NCBI GenBank assembly: GCA_945865525.1
Contig: CAMBDY010000005.1
Span: 35,586-99,585 of the forward strand
DNA: 64,000 nucleotides
Direction of reading: 5' to 3'
Source of the DNA: Nitrospira lenta
GTDB lineage: Bacteria > Nitrospirota > Nitrospiria > Nitrospirales > Nitrospiraceae
Shown here: piece by piece, positions 33,855-43,798 of the stretch
Layout of the letters: each line of letters starts with the position of its first letter
Numbering within the stretch: position 1 is the stretch's first letter
The notes under the pieces: generated by a model
Seen by the model: the letters and a program-made list of their open reading frames with translations, nothing else
What the model was told of the DNA's origin: nothing
Database searches by the model: none
Position numbers and translations under genes: made by a program

Positions 33855-34955
33855 ATGGCTGATCAGATTGCGCCTCAACTGGCCCCCTCGCCCGCCCCGC
33901 TCACACCATCATCTGGGGCAGGGTGTGCACCGGTCGACTTTCTCGAGTATTGGAAGAGTGGAGTGCGGGAGCTCACCACCTTTCGCGGCCATTCACACGG
34001 AGTCTGGTCGGTCGCCTTCTCACCAGATGGGCTGACCCTTGCCAGCGGAGGAGTCGACCGGCTCGTCCGTATCTGGGACATCGAGACGGGGCGCTTGCTG
34101 CGCTCCCTCAGAGGCCACACGGCAGACATCCGATCCGTTGTCTTCACGCCAGACGGCCAGACGCTTGCCACCGCCAGCGAGGATCGCACTATCCGTCTCT
34201 GGAACCCGCATACCGGCGAATCGAAAAAATTGCTCTTTACGCGCTACGACCACAATGTCGTCAGCCTCTCCCTTTCACCGGATGGCCTGATGCTGGCGCG
34301 TGGCAGCCACAACAAAGACATCAAGATCTGGGAAATCACTACCGGGACCGAGCTCATGACCCTTCTCGGCAAGGACCAGTTCGACCACCATTGGTCTGTC
34401 TGCGTCGCCTTTTCGCCGGACGGTAGACACCTGGCCAGCGGAACGGATATCGGTAAGATCAAACTCTGGGAAGTCCTGCCAAGCGGAGAAGAAAAGATCC
34501 TGCATGACGGACATTGGAAGCAGGACGAAGAGGATAGCAGTGAAACTCGCGGATTCTTCGTCGAAGACGACGGGGGCTTCCAAAAAGCGATGGACTACTG
34601 GATTGGGGCGATGACCTTTACCCCTGACGCCAACCTACTCATCACCGGCAGCCGCGACCAGACGATCAAAGTGTTCGACATGCCCAATATGACAGAACAA
34701 CGCGCCCTGAAAGGCCATACCGCCTGGGTGCGCGCCCTCGCCGTCACGCCAGACAACAAGGTGCTCATCAGTACCGGCGACGATACGACCATCCGGTTTT
34801 GGGATTTATCGAACGGCCGCTGCTTCAGAACACTCAAGGCCCATACCGACAGCATTCGCGGGATCAGCCTCTCGCCGAACGGCATGACATTGGCCAGCGC
34901 ATCATGGGATCGCACTGTCAAACTGTGGGCTGGGGGATCAGAGCCAACCGAATAG
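33855..34955 (+). CDS. WD40-repeat beta-propeller protein
   Basis: 366 residues, about seven WD40 repeats with the usual GH...SVAFSPDGLTLASG...D..VRIWD pattern (for example SVVFTPDGQTLATASEDRTI and ALAVTPDNKVLISTGDDTT). It is a protein-interaction propeller. No signal peptide or kinase domain is attached. An acidic insert of about 30 residues interrupts the fifth blade (EEDSSETRGFFVEDDGG). An AAGGA site precedes ATG 33855. It stands alone, convergent with the response regulator, so its partner is unknown. Confidence 0.9.
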   Translation: MADQIAPQLAPSPAPLTPSSGAGCAPVDFLEYWKSGVRELTTFRGHSHGVWSVAFSPDGLTLASGGVDRLVRIWDIETGRLLRSLRGHTADIRSVVFTPDGQTLATASEDRTIRLWNPHTGESKKLLFTRYDHNVVSLSLSPDGLMLARGSHNKDIKIWEITTGTELMTLLGKDQFDHHWSVCVAFSPDGRHLASGTDIGKIKLWEVLPSGEEKILHDGHWKQDEEDSSETRGFFVEDDGGFQKAMDYWIGAMTFTPDANLLITGSRDQTIKVFDMPNMTEQRALKGHTAWVRALAVTPDNKVLISTGDDTTIRFWDLSNGRCFRTLKAHTDSIRGISLSPNGMTLASASWDRTVKLWAGGSEPTE

Positions 34956-34972
34956 CACCCGTTACGCTACGC

Positions 34973-36406
34973 CTACTCTGACTCATCCTTCGCCGACGGA
35001 ATCCCGTAGCGCTTGCATTTTTCCCAGAGGGCTTTGCGCGAGAGACCAAGGACCTTCGCGGCCGTTGTCCGGCTCCCCTCTACCCGCCCGAGAACCGAAA
35101 CAATATACTCGCGTTCGAACTGTTCCCGCGCCCCTGCCAGCGAAGTCATCGGCTGCGCCTCGCGCTTCTGCCCCGTCAAGCCTTCACTGCAGAACCCGCA
35201 CGACTCTTGCGGCAGCCCACCCGTATAGGGACAAGACTGAAAACCGCAGAGGTCAGCCGGTTGAATCGCTTCAGAGTCCCGGCCCAGCGCCACCGCCCGC
35301 TCGACCATATTCTCCAATTCCCGCACATTCCCGGGAAACGAATAGCGCAAAAAGAGCTCGCGCGCCACAGGTGAAAGTCCCTTTACCGTCTTATTCATCT
35401 TACGGGTACAAGTCGTCAGTACATGCTCCGTAATCACCATGATGTCTTCCTGCCGTTGACGCAAAGGCGGAATCACGATCTGTACGACATTGAGACGGTA
35501 AAACAGATCTTCGCGAAACCGTCCCTGCGCGACTTCTTTGCGCAGATCTTTTTGTGTCGCACAGACCAGCCTTACGTCAACGTCGATCCGGTCATTCCCT
35601 CCGACACGCTCAAACTGTCTCTCCTGGAGCACTCGCAAGAGTTTCACTTGGATGACCGGCGAGATTTCCCCGATTTCGTCGAGGAACAGGGTTCCGCGAT
35701 GCGCCAGCTCAAATCGCCCGCGCCGCTGCTTCATCGCCCCGGTAAAGGCTCCCTTCTCATGACCGAAGAGCTCCGCCTCCAGCAACGTTTCTGGCAAGGC
35801 CGCGCAACTAACCTTGATGAGCGGGTATTGGCTTCTGGCGCTGTTTTGATGAATAGCATTGGCCACCAGCTCCTTCCCGGTACCGCTCTCTCCCAGAATC
35901 AACGTCGTCGAATCCGTACCGGCCACCAACTTGATCTTGTCCAGCACCCTGCGCATTTGATTGTTTGCACTAAGAATGCCCCCAAAACTGAACTTCTCTT
36001 CCAGGACTTCCTTGAGGTCCTGATTCTCGCGCCGCAGCGCCACCACACGCCCCGCCCGCTCGACGATCAATAATAATTCGTCCATCGAGAACGGCTTGGT
36101 GATGTAATCAAAGGCGCCGAGCTTCATCGCACCGACCGCCGTTTCCACCGACCCGTGGGCGGTAATCACCACCACCTCCGTGTGGGGCGATTGCTCCTTA
36201 GTCGCGGTGAGCACCGTCAGGCCGTCCGCGCCTGGTAGACGCAGATCGGTAATCACCAAATCAAAGGGCTGCCGCCGGACGGCGTCGAGACCTTCGGTGC
36301 CGGATGCCGCCGCTGCCACTTCATGGCCGACGGTCTCCAGCGCATCGACCATCGAGAGCCGCATCAACGGCTCGTCATCCACAAGCAGAATTCTGAGCCC
36401 CTTCAT
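34973..36406 (-). CDS. NtrC-type sigma-54-dependent response regulator
   Basis: 477 residues. Receiver domain with phospho-acceptor Asp54 (ITDLRLPGADG), AAA+ domain with Walker A GESGTGKE and the sigma-54 contact motif GAFTGA, and a C-terminal Fis-type HTH (KVLGLSRKALWEKCKRYG). It activates sigma-54 promoters after phosphorylation. Between the AAA+ domain and the HTH is an unusual cysteine-rich linker, C387-x4-C392-x10-C403-x2-C406, which could bind Zn or an Fe-S cluster. It overlaps the upstream histidine kinase by ATGA, so the two form a pair. Target genes are unknown. Confidence 0.95.
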   Translation of the reverse strand: MKGLRILLVDDEPLMRLSMVDALETVGHEVAAAASGTEGLDAVRRQPFDLVITDLRLPGADGLTVLTATKEQSPHTEVVVITAHGSVETAVGAMKLGAFDYITKPFSMDELLLIVERAGRVVALRRENQDLKEVLEEKFSFGGILSANNQMRRVLDKIKLVAGTDSTTLILGESGTGKELVANAIHQNSARSQYPLIKVSCAALPETLLEAELFGHEKGAFTGAMKQRRGRFELAHRGTLFLDEIGEISPVIQVKLLRVLQERQFERVGGNDRIDVDVRLVCATQKDLRKEVAQGRFREDLFYRLNVVQIVIPPLRQRQEDIMVITEHVLTTCTRKMNKTVKGLSPVARELFLRYSFPGNVRELENMVERAVALGRDSEAIQPADLCGFQSCPYTGGLPQESCGFCSEGLTGQKREAQPMTSLAGAREQFEREYIVSVLGRVEGSRTTAAKVLGLSRKALWEKCKRYGIPSAKDESE

Positions 36407-39400
36407 GACACCCTCTCCAGCAATGAACGTTCACGCCAAACCGGTAGATAGAGGGTAAATGTTGTTCCCTTCCCCACCTCACTGTCCACCACAATCCTTC
36501 CGCCGTGGCGTTCCACAATACCGAGACTGACCGACAGGCCAAGGCCGGTGCCCTCCCCCTCACGCTTCGTCGTAAAGAAGGGATCGAAGATGCGAGGCAG
36601 AACCGCCGGTGGAATACCCGAGCCTGTATCGCGCACTTCGACGAGACAGACTCCCTCGACGACCACGGTTTGAATCGTCAACGTCCCACTATTTTTCATC
36701 GCTTGCACCGCATTCAACACCAGATTCATCAAAACTTGCTCAATCATATGCCGATCGACCATGACCAGTGGTAGCCCATGGCCTAGCACCGTCTCCAAGA
36801 CGATTCGGTTCGGAGCAAAGAGGTGCGTCGTCAACACCAAGACCCGGTCGACGATATGATTGACATCCGTCAAGGCGAACTCTGGCTCATGCTGCTGGGA
36901 AAAATCGAGGAGCTGCCGAACGATTTTCTGCACCCGCTGCACCCCGTCCTCCATGGAAGCTCGATATTCCTCCTGCCGGCTCGCCGACAAGGTACCCTTC
37001 CGTAAGTTGTAGAGGCAATTGAGGATGCCGCCCAAGGGATTATTGATTTCATGGGCTACCCCGGCGGCTAGACGGCCCACCGACGCAAGCTTCTCAGAGT
37101 TCCTGATCTGCTGCTCCAGCTTCTTGGTCTCGGTCATATCCCGCGCAATGCCCAGCACCCCAAGGAGCGTCCCCTCCACCGCATGCAAGGGGGAAACGCT
37201 GACCACCACCGCCCTTGGCTCCCCTGTTCGCGTCACGACTTCAACCTCATAGACCTGTTTGGTCCCGATGTCCAAGGTGCTCTTCAACCGCCGCCCCCGG
37301 TGCCGCTTAGACAACAGGGCCAAATAGGGACGCCCGATGAGATCCTCTTTCCGATAGCCCCAGGCTTCGACCTTGCTGTTGACATAGGTAAACCGTTGCT
37401 CGGTATCAAGGGTGTAGATGACATCATTCGCGTTTTCGAGCAAATTCTCCAGATACTGTTTAGTCTCTTCGATTTCCCTCGTGCGCTCTCGCACGTTCCG
37501 CTCCAGCTCTTCACGATAGGTCTGCAGCTGCCGTTCCAGCTTCTTTCGGTCGGTGATGTCGCGCAGCTGCACCATCACCAACAATTGGTCGTCTGCTCCG
37601 ACTCGAATCAAATCTATTTCGACTGGCGTTTCCAAACCGTCGGCATGACACACCATAATCTCTTGCGTGGCTACGTTCCGCCGGCCCGTGATGATGTCAG
37701 CCACCCATCCACGCAAGGCCTCATGATACCCGGCCAGCACGACCTCAAAGAGGCTGCGGCCGACCACCGTCGCCTCCGTATAACCGAGGGCCTGTTCCTC
37801 ACGTTTATTAACCGCCATGATCGTGCCGGACTCGTTCACCATAAATACCGAATCTGCCACCAAGTCAAAGAGGGCTTTGTAGCGCGCCTGCGAGGCCATC
37901 AGCTGCTGAGTTCGCTCGGACACAGCCTCTTCTAATTTTGTCGTATATTCCTGCAGCTGCCGTTCAAGCCGGCGCCGCTCGGTCACATCGCGCACAAATG
38001 CGCGTGAATGAATGAGTCCGCCTCGTTCCTGATCGATCAACGCCGTGCCATGAATCTCCACATCAATCGGATGACCGTCCTTGGTCAGAAACACCGTCTC
38101 CATCAAACTGCGCCCGTGGACAACCAATTGCTCCAGATATTGCAAGACGAGCGGCGCTTGCCCACGCGGTACTAGGTCCCAGAGCTTCATCGCTAATATC
38201 TCATCCACCGTATACTTCAGCTTATCAAGCCCCGTCTTGTTCACATGGACGAAACAGCCGCTCCGGTTCAATTGGCAAATCATCTCCGGCGAATGTTCGA
38301 TCAAATCGCGGTACTTTTCTTCCAGCCGATGCACATCCTCCATCCGCTGCTCGATCTGCCCGAACGACTGCTGGAGATTAGTGGCCATTTGATTGAACGC
38401 CTCGGCAAGGCCTTCAATTTCGTCGCCGGTCTTCAAGACTAACCGCTGCTCCAAACGCCCACTTCCAATCTCTCGCACCCCGTCATGGAGCAACTGAATC
38501 GGCCTGGCAATCCGACGGGCCACGACCATCCCAGTCCCCCACAGCACCGCTAGGACGAACAACCCGTAAAGCAACACCTTGGCCATCAGTTCGGCCAGTG
38601 GCGCATAAGTTTCCTTGGCATCCTGCCGCACCACGGTCACCCACTGTTTGCCGCCGAAGCTTCCCGGAACGAGGTTTTCACTAAACCGAACCGGCGCGAA
38701 ACCGATCAATGCATTGGCGCCCCCATGCGAATCATCCGTGACAATGGACCACCCAGACTTCAGCCCGCGGAGCGCACCGACAAAATCAGGCCTCACCGTA
38801 TGCTCTTCCGGAGACAGAACCGGACAGATCACCGGTACCCCATCAGAACTGAACAGCATGGCATGGCCCGTCTCCCCAACTTCGACATCGGCAATAGCCT
38901 GAAAAAACGTATCGCGGCGCAATAAGACCGTGACCGCCCCAATCGCCGACGTCTTCGCATCGTCGAGAATGGGAACAGCCACCATAATCACATGGGTCCC
39001 GAAGCTGGGGTCGAACGTAATCTCGCTCACATAACTGCTGGAACTACTCGCTTTCATCACCGCTTGCCACCAGAGCGTCTTGCCGTAAAAGTACTCCACC
39101 TGCGGGATGGAGCTCACCACCAGCGCGCCCTGCTGGTCGGTGACCAAAATTCCGATATAGTCGGACTTCCGGATATCGTGCCAGCGGATGAGATAGTTGG
39201 TGACGATACGATTGATGAAGAGAGGAAACTCGCTGCTCTTATCCCTCTGGCGCCACCGCTGCTGCCAATCCTTGATCAAGCCCTGGATATCGGGCGCATC
39301 TTTCCCCTCGTACGTGCGATTGGATTCCGTGACGGCGGTGCGAAGGAACGGGGTGGCCGCGAGCTGCTGGGCCTCGCTGATCCCACGCCCGACCTGCATT

Positions 39401-39588
39401 TCAATACGACGCGCGGCTTCCACCGCAACTTCTTTGAAGTTCGTGCCTGTCATTTCGCGAAGCGCGCGCCGCTCTTCGACGTAGGTGAGGACAAGCAGAA
39501 GTGTCAGGGGTAGAAAGCCAACCAGCACAATCGCCGTGATGATCTTGTGCTGGAGACTGTGAAACCGGCTCCAGAATATCATGGGCAT
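36403..39588 (-). CDS. Multi-sensor histidine kinase (Cache-HAMP-PAS)
   Basis: 1061-residue inner-membrane sensor kinase, partner of the adjacent NtrC-type regulator. An N-terminal transmembrane helix (about 18-36) is followed by an extracytoplasmic Cache-like sensor region to about 330. Then a second helix (LLYGLFVLAVLWGTGMVV), HAMP, three PAS domains separated by coiled-coil linkers (two with S/E-R-T-R/Q-x-I/L repeats), and HisKA with His846 (GVAHEINNPLGG). The ATPase domain follows (N box MNLVLNAVQAM, G boxes RDTGSGIPP and GEGTGLGLS). The ligand is unknown. The gene follows secF by 69 bases and may be read from the same transcript. Confidence 0.95.
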   Translation of the reverse strand: MPMIFWSRFHSLQHKIITAIVLVGFLPLTLLLVLTYVEERRALREMTGTNFKEVAVEAARRIEMQVGRGISEAQQLAATPFLRTAVTESNRTYEGKDAPDIQGLIKDWQQRWRQRDKSSEFPLFINRIVTNYLIRWHDIRKSDYIGILVTDQQGALVVSSIPQVEYFYGKTLWWQAVMKASSSSSYVSEITFDPSFGTHVIMVAVPILDDAKTSAIGAVTVLLRRDTFFQAIADVEVGETGHAMLFSSDGVPVICPVLSPEEHTVRPDFVGALRGLKSGWSIVTDDSHGGANALIGFAPVRFSENLVPGSFGGKQWVTVVRQDAKETYAPLAELMAKVLLYGLFVLAVLWGTGMVVARRIARPIQLLHDGVREIGSGRLEQRLVLKTGDEIEGLAEAFNQMATNLQQSFGQIEQRMEDVHRLEEKYRDLIEHSPEMICQLNRSGCFVHVNKTGLDKLKYTVDEILAMKLWDLVPRGQAPLVLQYLEQLVVHGRSLMETVFLTKDGHPIDVEIHGTALIDQERGGLIHSRAFVRDVTERRRLERQLQEYTTKLEEAVSERTQQLMASQARYKALFDLVADSVFMVNESGTIMAVNKREEQALGYTEATVVGRSLFEVVLAGYHEALRGWVADIITGRRNVATQEIMVCHADGLETPVEIDLIRVGADDQLLVMVQLRDITDRKKLERQLQTYREELERNVRERTREIEETKQYLENLLENANDVIYTLDTEQRFTYVNSKVEAWGYRKEDLIGRPYLALLSKRHRGRRLKSTLDIGTKQVYEVEVVTRTGEPRAVVVSVSPLHAVEGTLLGVLGIARDMTETKKLEQQIRNSEKLASVGRLAAGVAHEINNPLGGILNCLYNLRKGTLSASRQEEYRASMEDGVQRVQKIVRQLLDFSQQHEPEFALTDVNHIVDRVLVLTTHLFAPNRIVLETVLGHGLPLVMVDRHMIEQVLMNLVLNAVQAMKNSGTLTIQTVVVEGVCLVEVRDTGSGIPPAVLPRIFDPFFTTKREGEGTGLGLSVSLGIVERHGGRIVVDSEVGKGTTFTLYLPVWRERSLLERVS

Positions 39589-39657
39589 GCCAGTGAACAG
39601 CTACTGCGACCGGATGGCCCGGCCGCAGCCTCGTGCCTCTCCGCCAACGGCTGCAGA

Positions 39658-40575
39658 CTAGCTCCGCTTCAAGAGCCGCCCGGAGGCTCCAGGCCACAGC
39701 AGTAGTAACGGACTCGCGACGAAAATGGATGAATACGTCCCGAAGATCACGCCCCACAACAGAGCGAGCGAGAAGTCATGCAAGACCTCTCCTCCGGCCA
39801 GCGTCAGAGGAATTAGCACCAACACGACGGTCAAACTCGTGACAATCGTACGGCTCAAAACCTGGTTGACCGCATTGTTGATGATCGTCTCCTCACTGTC
39901 TCGGCGCCGCATCCGAAGATTTTCCCTGATCCGGTCGAACACGACAACCGTGTCGGTCATCGAGTAGCCGGCCAAAGTCAGCAGCGCGGTCACCACCAGC
40001 AAGGTGATCTCTTTATCTAACAGGTAAAAGGCGCCCAACACTGCCAGTACGTCATGAAAGGTCGCGATAGCCGCAGCGATGCCGAAGCGAAGCTCAAATC
40101 GGCCCGCGACGTATAAAATAATTCCGACAAAGGAAATGAGGATCGCAATGAGAGCGTCCTCTTGCAGCTTCTTCCCGATGGTCGGCCCGATCTCGGTGCT
40201 CGAATCGACGACGAAATGGTTCGAAGGAAACTCCTGCGTAAAGACCGCCACGACCCGTTCGGCCACCTTTTCCTCGATCGTCGTCGAAGCCTTCAGGCGG
40301 ATCAAGAGCTTGTTATCCTGTCCGAACTCCTGGAGTTCGGCGGTGCCCAGACCGTTCGCCTCCAAGATTTTCCTGGCTTCATCGATCCGGATCGCTTGAT
40401 CAAACTTTAGCTGCACCGCGGTCCCGCCTGCAAAATCGATCCCGAGGTTGGCCGACCCTCGGCTAATCTGCACGACGGCTACAAGGCCCAGCATCACCAT
40501 GATGCCTGAAAATAGAAAGGCCCAGCGGCGCTTTCCCATGAAATCGATATTAGTTTTTCCGAGAATCTCTAACAT
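39658..40575 (-). CDS. secF: Protein translocase subunit SecF
   Basis: Inner-membrane part of the SecDF complex, which uses the proton gradient to pull secreted proteins across the membrane. 305 residues, six transmembrane helices and one large periplasmic loop. The family signature of the second helix group is VVFDRIRENLR with the preceding AGYSMTDTV. It starts 15 bases after secD stops. The order yajC-secD-secF is the standard one. Confidence 0.96.
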   Translation of the reverse strand: MLEILGKTNIDFMGKRRWAFLFSGIMVMLGLVAVVQISRGSANLGIDFAGGTAVQLKFDQAIRIDEARKILEANGLGTAELQEFGQDNKLLIRLKASTTIEEKVAERVVAVFTQEFPSNHFVVDSSTEIGPTIGKKLQEDALIAILISFVGIILYVAGRFELRFGIAAAIATFHDVLAVLGAFYLLDKEITLLVVTALLTLAGYSMTDTVVVFDRIRENLRMRRRDSEETIINNAVNQVLSRTIVTSLTVVLVLIPLTLAGGEVLHDFSLALLWGVIFGTYSSIFVASPLLLLWPGASGRLLKRS

Positions 40576-40590
40576 GCCGGCTCCTTCGGA

Positions 40591-42234
40591 CTAGATGCTT
40601 AACTGTTCGATTTTGTGTCGTTGATTCATAAGATCGAAGATGACCTTGGTGCCGACCAAGGCCGTAAAGAGGTTGATCCCGATGCCAAGACACAAAGTCA
40701 CGGCAAACCCTTTAATCGGCCCAGTCCCAAAGAGGAAGAGCGCCACCCCCGTGATCAGCGTGGTTACGTGCGAGTCGACGATCGTCAAGAGCGCCTTCGC
40801 ATAGCCGCCGTCGATGGCCAGCCGAACCGCTTTCCCCGCGCGCAGCTCTTCACGAATACGTTCGAAGATCAGAACGTTCGAATCGACGCCCATCCCGATC
40901 GTGAGCACGATACCGGCGATCCCCGGCAGAGTTAAAGTGGCATTCAGCGCCGAAAGCGCCCCCATCAAGCAGAGGAGGTTCAGCGCCAGTGCAAAATCCG
41001 CAATTATCCCAGACGCCCGATAATAGACCATCATGAATAGCACCACCAGGGCTCCGGCAAACAACGTGGCCTGCACGCCCTTGTCAATCGAGTCTTTCCC
41101 CAGCGACGGTCCAACCGTGAGGTCTTGAATAATCTTGAGTGGAGCCGGCAAGGCACCGGCCCGGAGGACGATGGCCAAGTCACTCGCCTCTTGCATCGAG
41201 AAGGTCCCGGTGATTTGCGCGCGGCCCCCGGTAATGCGCTCCTGAATCATCGGCGCTGAGTAGATCGTGTTATCGAGTACGACGGCCATGCGCTTCTGCA
41301 CATTGTCGCCCGTGATCCGATCGAACTCCCGGCCCCCCTTGGCGTCGAACGTAATCGACACATAGGGGTCGTTGAATTGGCCGATCGAAACGCGGGCATC
41401 GCTTAAGACATCACCGGTCAACATGACTCGCTTTTTCACGAGATAGGGAATCCGATACTCGCGGCCAGTATCTTTATCGATGGCCCGTTCAAACAGGATC
41501 TGGTCGCCAACCGGCAGCTTCGCCTCGGCCTCCTTCAGCACCTCCGCCTCTTTCTCTTTTGGGATGCGAGTGGGCAGATCCATCTTCACCCGGTTGTCTT
41601 CATCCAGGAGTTTAAATTCAAGCAACGCCGTCTCTTTAATCAGGTCCTTGGCCCGCTTGGGCTCTTTGACGCCGGGCAACTGCACGACGATCTGCTTCAG
41701 CCCCTGCCGCTGCACCATCGGCTCCGCCACACCAAACTGGTCGATACGGTTCCGAATCGTTTCCAGCGCCTGATTGATCGCGGAGTCCTTGATGCGCTTG
41801 GTCTCCAGCTCCCGCAACTCCCACACCAGCAGGTTGGCCGACCCGGCGGATTCTGTTTCAAGGAACGCTGGATAGTCTTCGATCACTTTCTGAATCTGCG
41901 CCTTGAGCTCGGCGTTTTGGAATTGAATTGTTACCTGAGTTGGACCTGTTCGCGTGACAGACTCGACGGGAATTTTCTTATCCACCAACAGATCTTGGAG
42001 GGACACGACCGATCGATCGACGGCAATCTCAACCGCGCGATCTTCGTCTACTTCCATGACGAGATGAATCCCGCCTTGGAGGTCTAGTCCCAGCGTAATC
42101 CCTTTATTCGGCTTTATCGCCTTCAGCCAAGCGGGCAACGCCTGATAGAACGGCTGATAGGAGGGAATGAAGAAGATCACCGACAGCATTACCGCCAGCG
42201 CCAATAGTATTAACCGCCTACCCACTTTTTTCAT
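40591..42234 (-). CDS. secD: Protein translocase subunit SecD
   Basis: Inner-membrane SecD with one N-terminal helix, the long periplasmic P1 domain and five C-terminal helices over 547 residues. Motifs: GLDLQGGIHLVMEV near the N-terminus, and GMGVDSNVLIFERIREE in the membrane domain with the conserved Asp of the proton path. Spacing of 30 bases from yajC and 15 from secF marks one operon. Confidence 0.97.
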   Translation of the reverse strand: MKKVGRRLILLALAVMLSVIFFIPSYQPFYQALPAWLKAIKPNKGITLGLDLQGGIHLVMEVDEDRAVEIAVDRSVVSLQDLLVDKKIPVESVTRTGPTQVTIQFQNAELKAQIQKVIEDYPAFLETESAGSANLLVWELRELETKRIKDSAINQALETIRNRIDQFGVAEPMVQRQGLKQIVVQLPGVKEPKRAKDLIKETALLEFKLLDEDNRVKMDLPTRIPKEKEAEVLKEAEAKLPVGDQILFERAIDKDTGREYRIPYLVKKRVMLTGDVLSDARVSIGQFNDPYVSITFDAKGGREFDRITGDNVQKRMAVVLDNTIYSAPMIQERITGGRAQITGTFSMQEASDLAIVLRAGALPAPLKIIQDLTVGPSLGKDSIDKGVQATLFAGALVVLFMMVYYRASGIIADFALALNLLCLMGALSALNATLTLPGIAGIVLTIGMGVDSNVLIFERIREELRAGKAVRLAIDGGYAKALLTIVDSHVTTLITGVALFLFGTGPIKGFAVTLCLGIGINLFTALVGTKVIFDLMNQRHKIEQLSI

Positions 42235-42264
42235 GTTGTCTATAACCCCTTTGTCACTCGCGGT

Positions 42265-42609
42265 CTACGAGTCCTTGTCCTTGTCTTCATCGTCAGCGCG
42301 TAATCGCGCAATATGTTCCCTCTGAATCCGAATCTTCGCGCTGTCGGCGATCTGTAGCGTCACGGTCTCTTTTCCGAGATTCGTGACCGTCCCCCAGATG
42401 CCAGAACCTGTGATCACCTTATCGCCTTTCTTGAGGGCCTCCAGCAAGGCCTTCTGCTGTTTCTGGCGTTTTTGTTGCGGCAGAATGAGCAGGAAGTAGA
42501 AAATGACGAAAATCAGTACGAACGGCACGAGGGACAAGAGCGTCCCAGAGCTCGACCCGGCACTCCCGCCACCGATTCCTTGAGCCCATGCGACCGATTG
42601 CATTACCAT
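42265..42609 (-). CDS. yajC: Preprotein translocase accessory subunit YajC
   Basis: Small single-helix membrane protein associated with SecDF. 114 residues: a Gly/Ser-rich start, a transmembrane helix (LVPFVLIFVIFYFLLILP), the family motif PQQKRQKQQKALLEALKKGD and the SH3-like stretch VITGSGIWGTVTNL. An acidic tail (DDEDKDKDS) ends the protein. It sits between tgt and secD as in most bacteria. Confidence 0.95.
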   Translation of the reverse strand: MVMQSVAWAQGIGGGSAGSSSGTLLSLVPFVLIFVIFYFLLILPQQKRQKQQKALLEALKKGDKVITGSGIWGTVTNLGKETVTLQIADSAKIRIQREHIARLRADDEDKDKDS

Positions 42610-42634
42610 ACAAACCTATCCCTTCTCCTCACAG

Positions 42635-43783
42635 TTAATCTGCCGCGTGTCGCCGATGGTCCTGGGTCTCCGCTGCGGCAGTCAGCTCGTAGGACCGATA
42701 AAACTCTTCTCGAAACGACCGCAGGGTGCCCTGCGCGATCGCCGAACGGACCTGCCGCATGAGATCGGCAAAATACCACAAATTGTGGATCGTATTCAGT
42801 CTCGACGCTAACATCTCTTTCACCTGATAGAGATGATGGAGATAGGCGCGGGAATAGCGCGCGCACACTGGACAGCCGCACGCCGAGTCGATCGGCCGCT
42901 CATCCCGCACGTACTTCGCTTGCTTGATGACCACCCGCCCGAAACTCGTAAAGAGCGAGCCGGTGCGTCCATGACGCGAAGGGACCACGCAATCGAAGAG
43001 ATCAATGCCCCGGGCCACGCCTTCGATCAAATCCTCCGGCATTCCCACACCCATCAAATACCGTGGCTTCGAACCCGGCAATTCGGGTACGGTCACATCC
43101 AACATGGCGTACATCTCAGGCTTCGACTCTCCCACCGAGAGCCCCCCGACCGCATAGCCCTCGAACCCAAGCCCCACGAGGTCGCGCGCCGACGTCACGC
43201 GAAGATCCCGGTCCAAGCCGCCCTGCACGATCCCAAAGAGGGCTTGGTCTGTGCGGCGCCGACTGTCCTGGCAGCGTTTGGCCCAGAGCGTAGTCCGACG
43301 CACCGCATCGCGCACTACGTCTTGTTCGGCCGGTAAGGCAACACAGTGATCGAAGGCCATTATGATATCCGCCCCCAGCGCTTCTTCAATCTCAATGGCC
43401 GTCTCCGGTGTGATGAAATGCGCAGACCCGTCGAGATGCGACTGAAAGCTCACCCCATCGTCCGTCACTTTACACAGTTTCGCAAGACTGAAAATCTGAA
43501 ATCCACCGCTGTCCGTCAGAATTGCACCAGGCCATCCGGTGAACCGATGCAAGCCCCCCAGTTCAGCCACGACCTTATGCCCGGGCCGCAGGTACAGGTG
43601 GTAGGCGTTGTTCAGCATGAGCCCGAAGCCAAGCTTTTCTAGGTCAATCGGATCGATGCCCTTTACCGGCCCCAAGGTGCCAACCGGCATAAAGGCTGGC
43701 GTATCGATCGCGCCATGGGCGGTGCTCAGTCGCCCCAAGCGCGCACTCGTCTCACGATCTGCTTGCTGCACCGAAAAGTCCAC
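42635..43783 (-). CDS. tgt: Queuine tRNA-ribosyltransferase
   Basis: Exchanges guanine-34 of His/Asn/Asp/Tyr tRNAs for preQ1 in queuosine synthesis. TIM-barrel of 382 residues. The catalytic Asp region is DSGGFQIFSLA and the second Asp lies in DLFDCVVPSRHGR. The zinc site is CGCPVCARYSRAYLHH with a following His. It lies 15 bases after argS and 25 before yajC. Confidence 0.97.
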   Translation of the reverse strand: MDFSVQQADRETSARLGRLSTAHGAIDTPAFMPVGTLGPVKGIDPIDLEKLGFGLMLNNAYHLYLRPGHKVVAELGGLHRFTGWPGAILTDSGGFQIFSLAKLCKVTDDGVSFQSHLDGSAHFITPETAIEIEEALGADIIMAFDHCVALPAEQDVVRDAVRRTTLWAKRCQDSRRRTDQALFGIVQGGLDRDLRVTSARDLVGLGFEGYAVGGLSVGESKPEMYAMLDVTVPELPGSKPRYLMGVGMPEDLIEGVARGIDLFDCVVPSRHGRTGSLFTSFGRVVIKQAKYVRDERPIDSACGCPVCARYSRAYLHHLYQVKEMLASRLNTIHNLWYFADLMRQVRSAIAQGTLRSFREEFYRSYELTAAAETQDHRRHAAD

Positions 43784-43798
43784 AGTCCCTCTTGCTCC

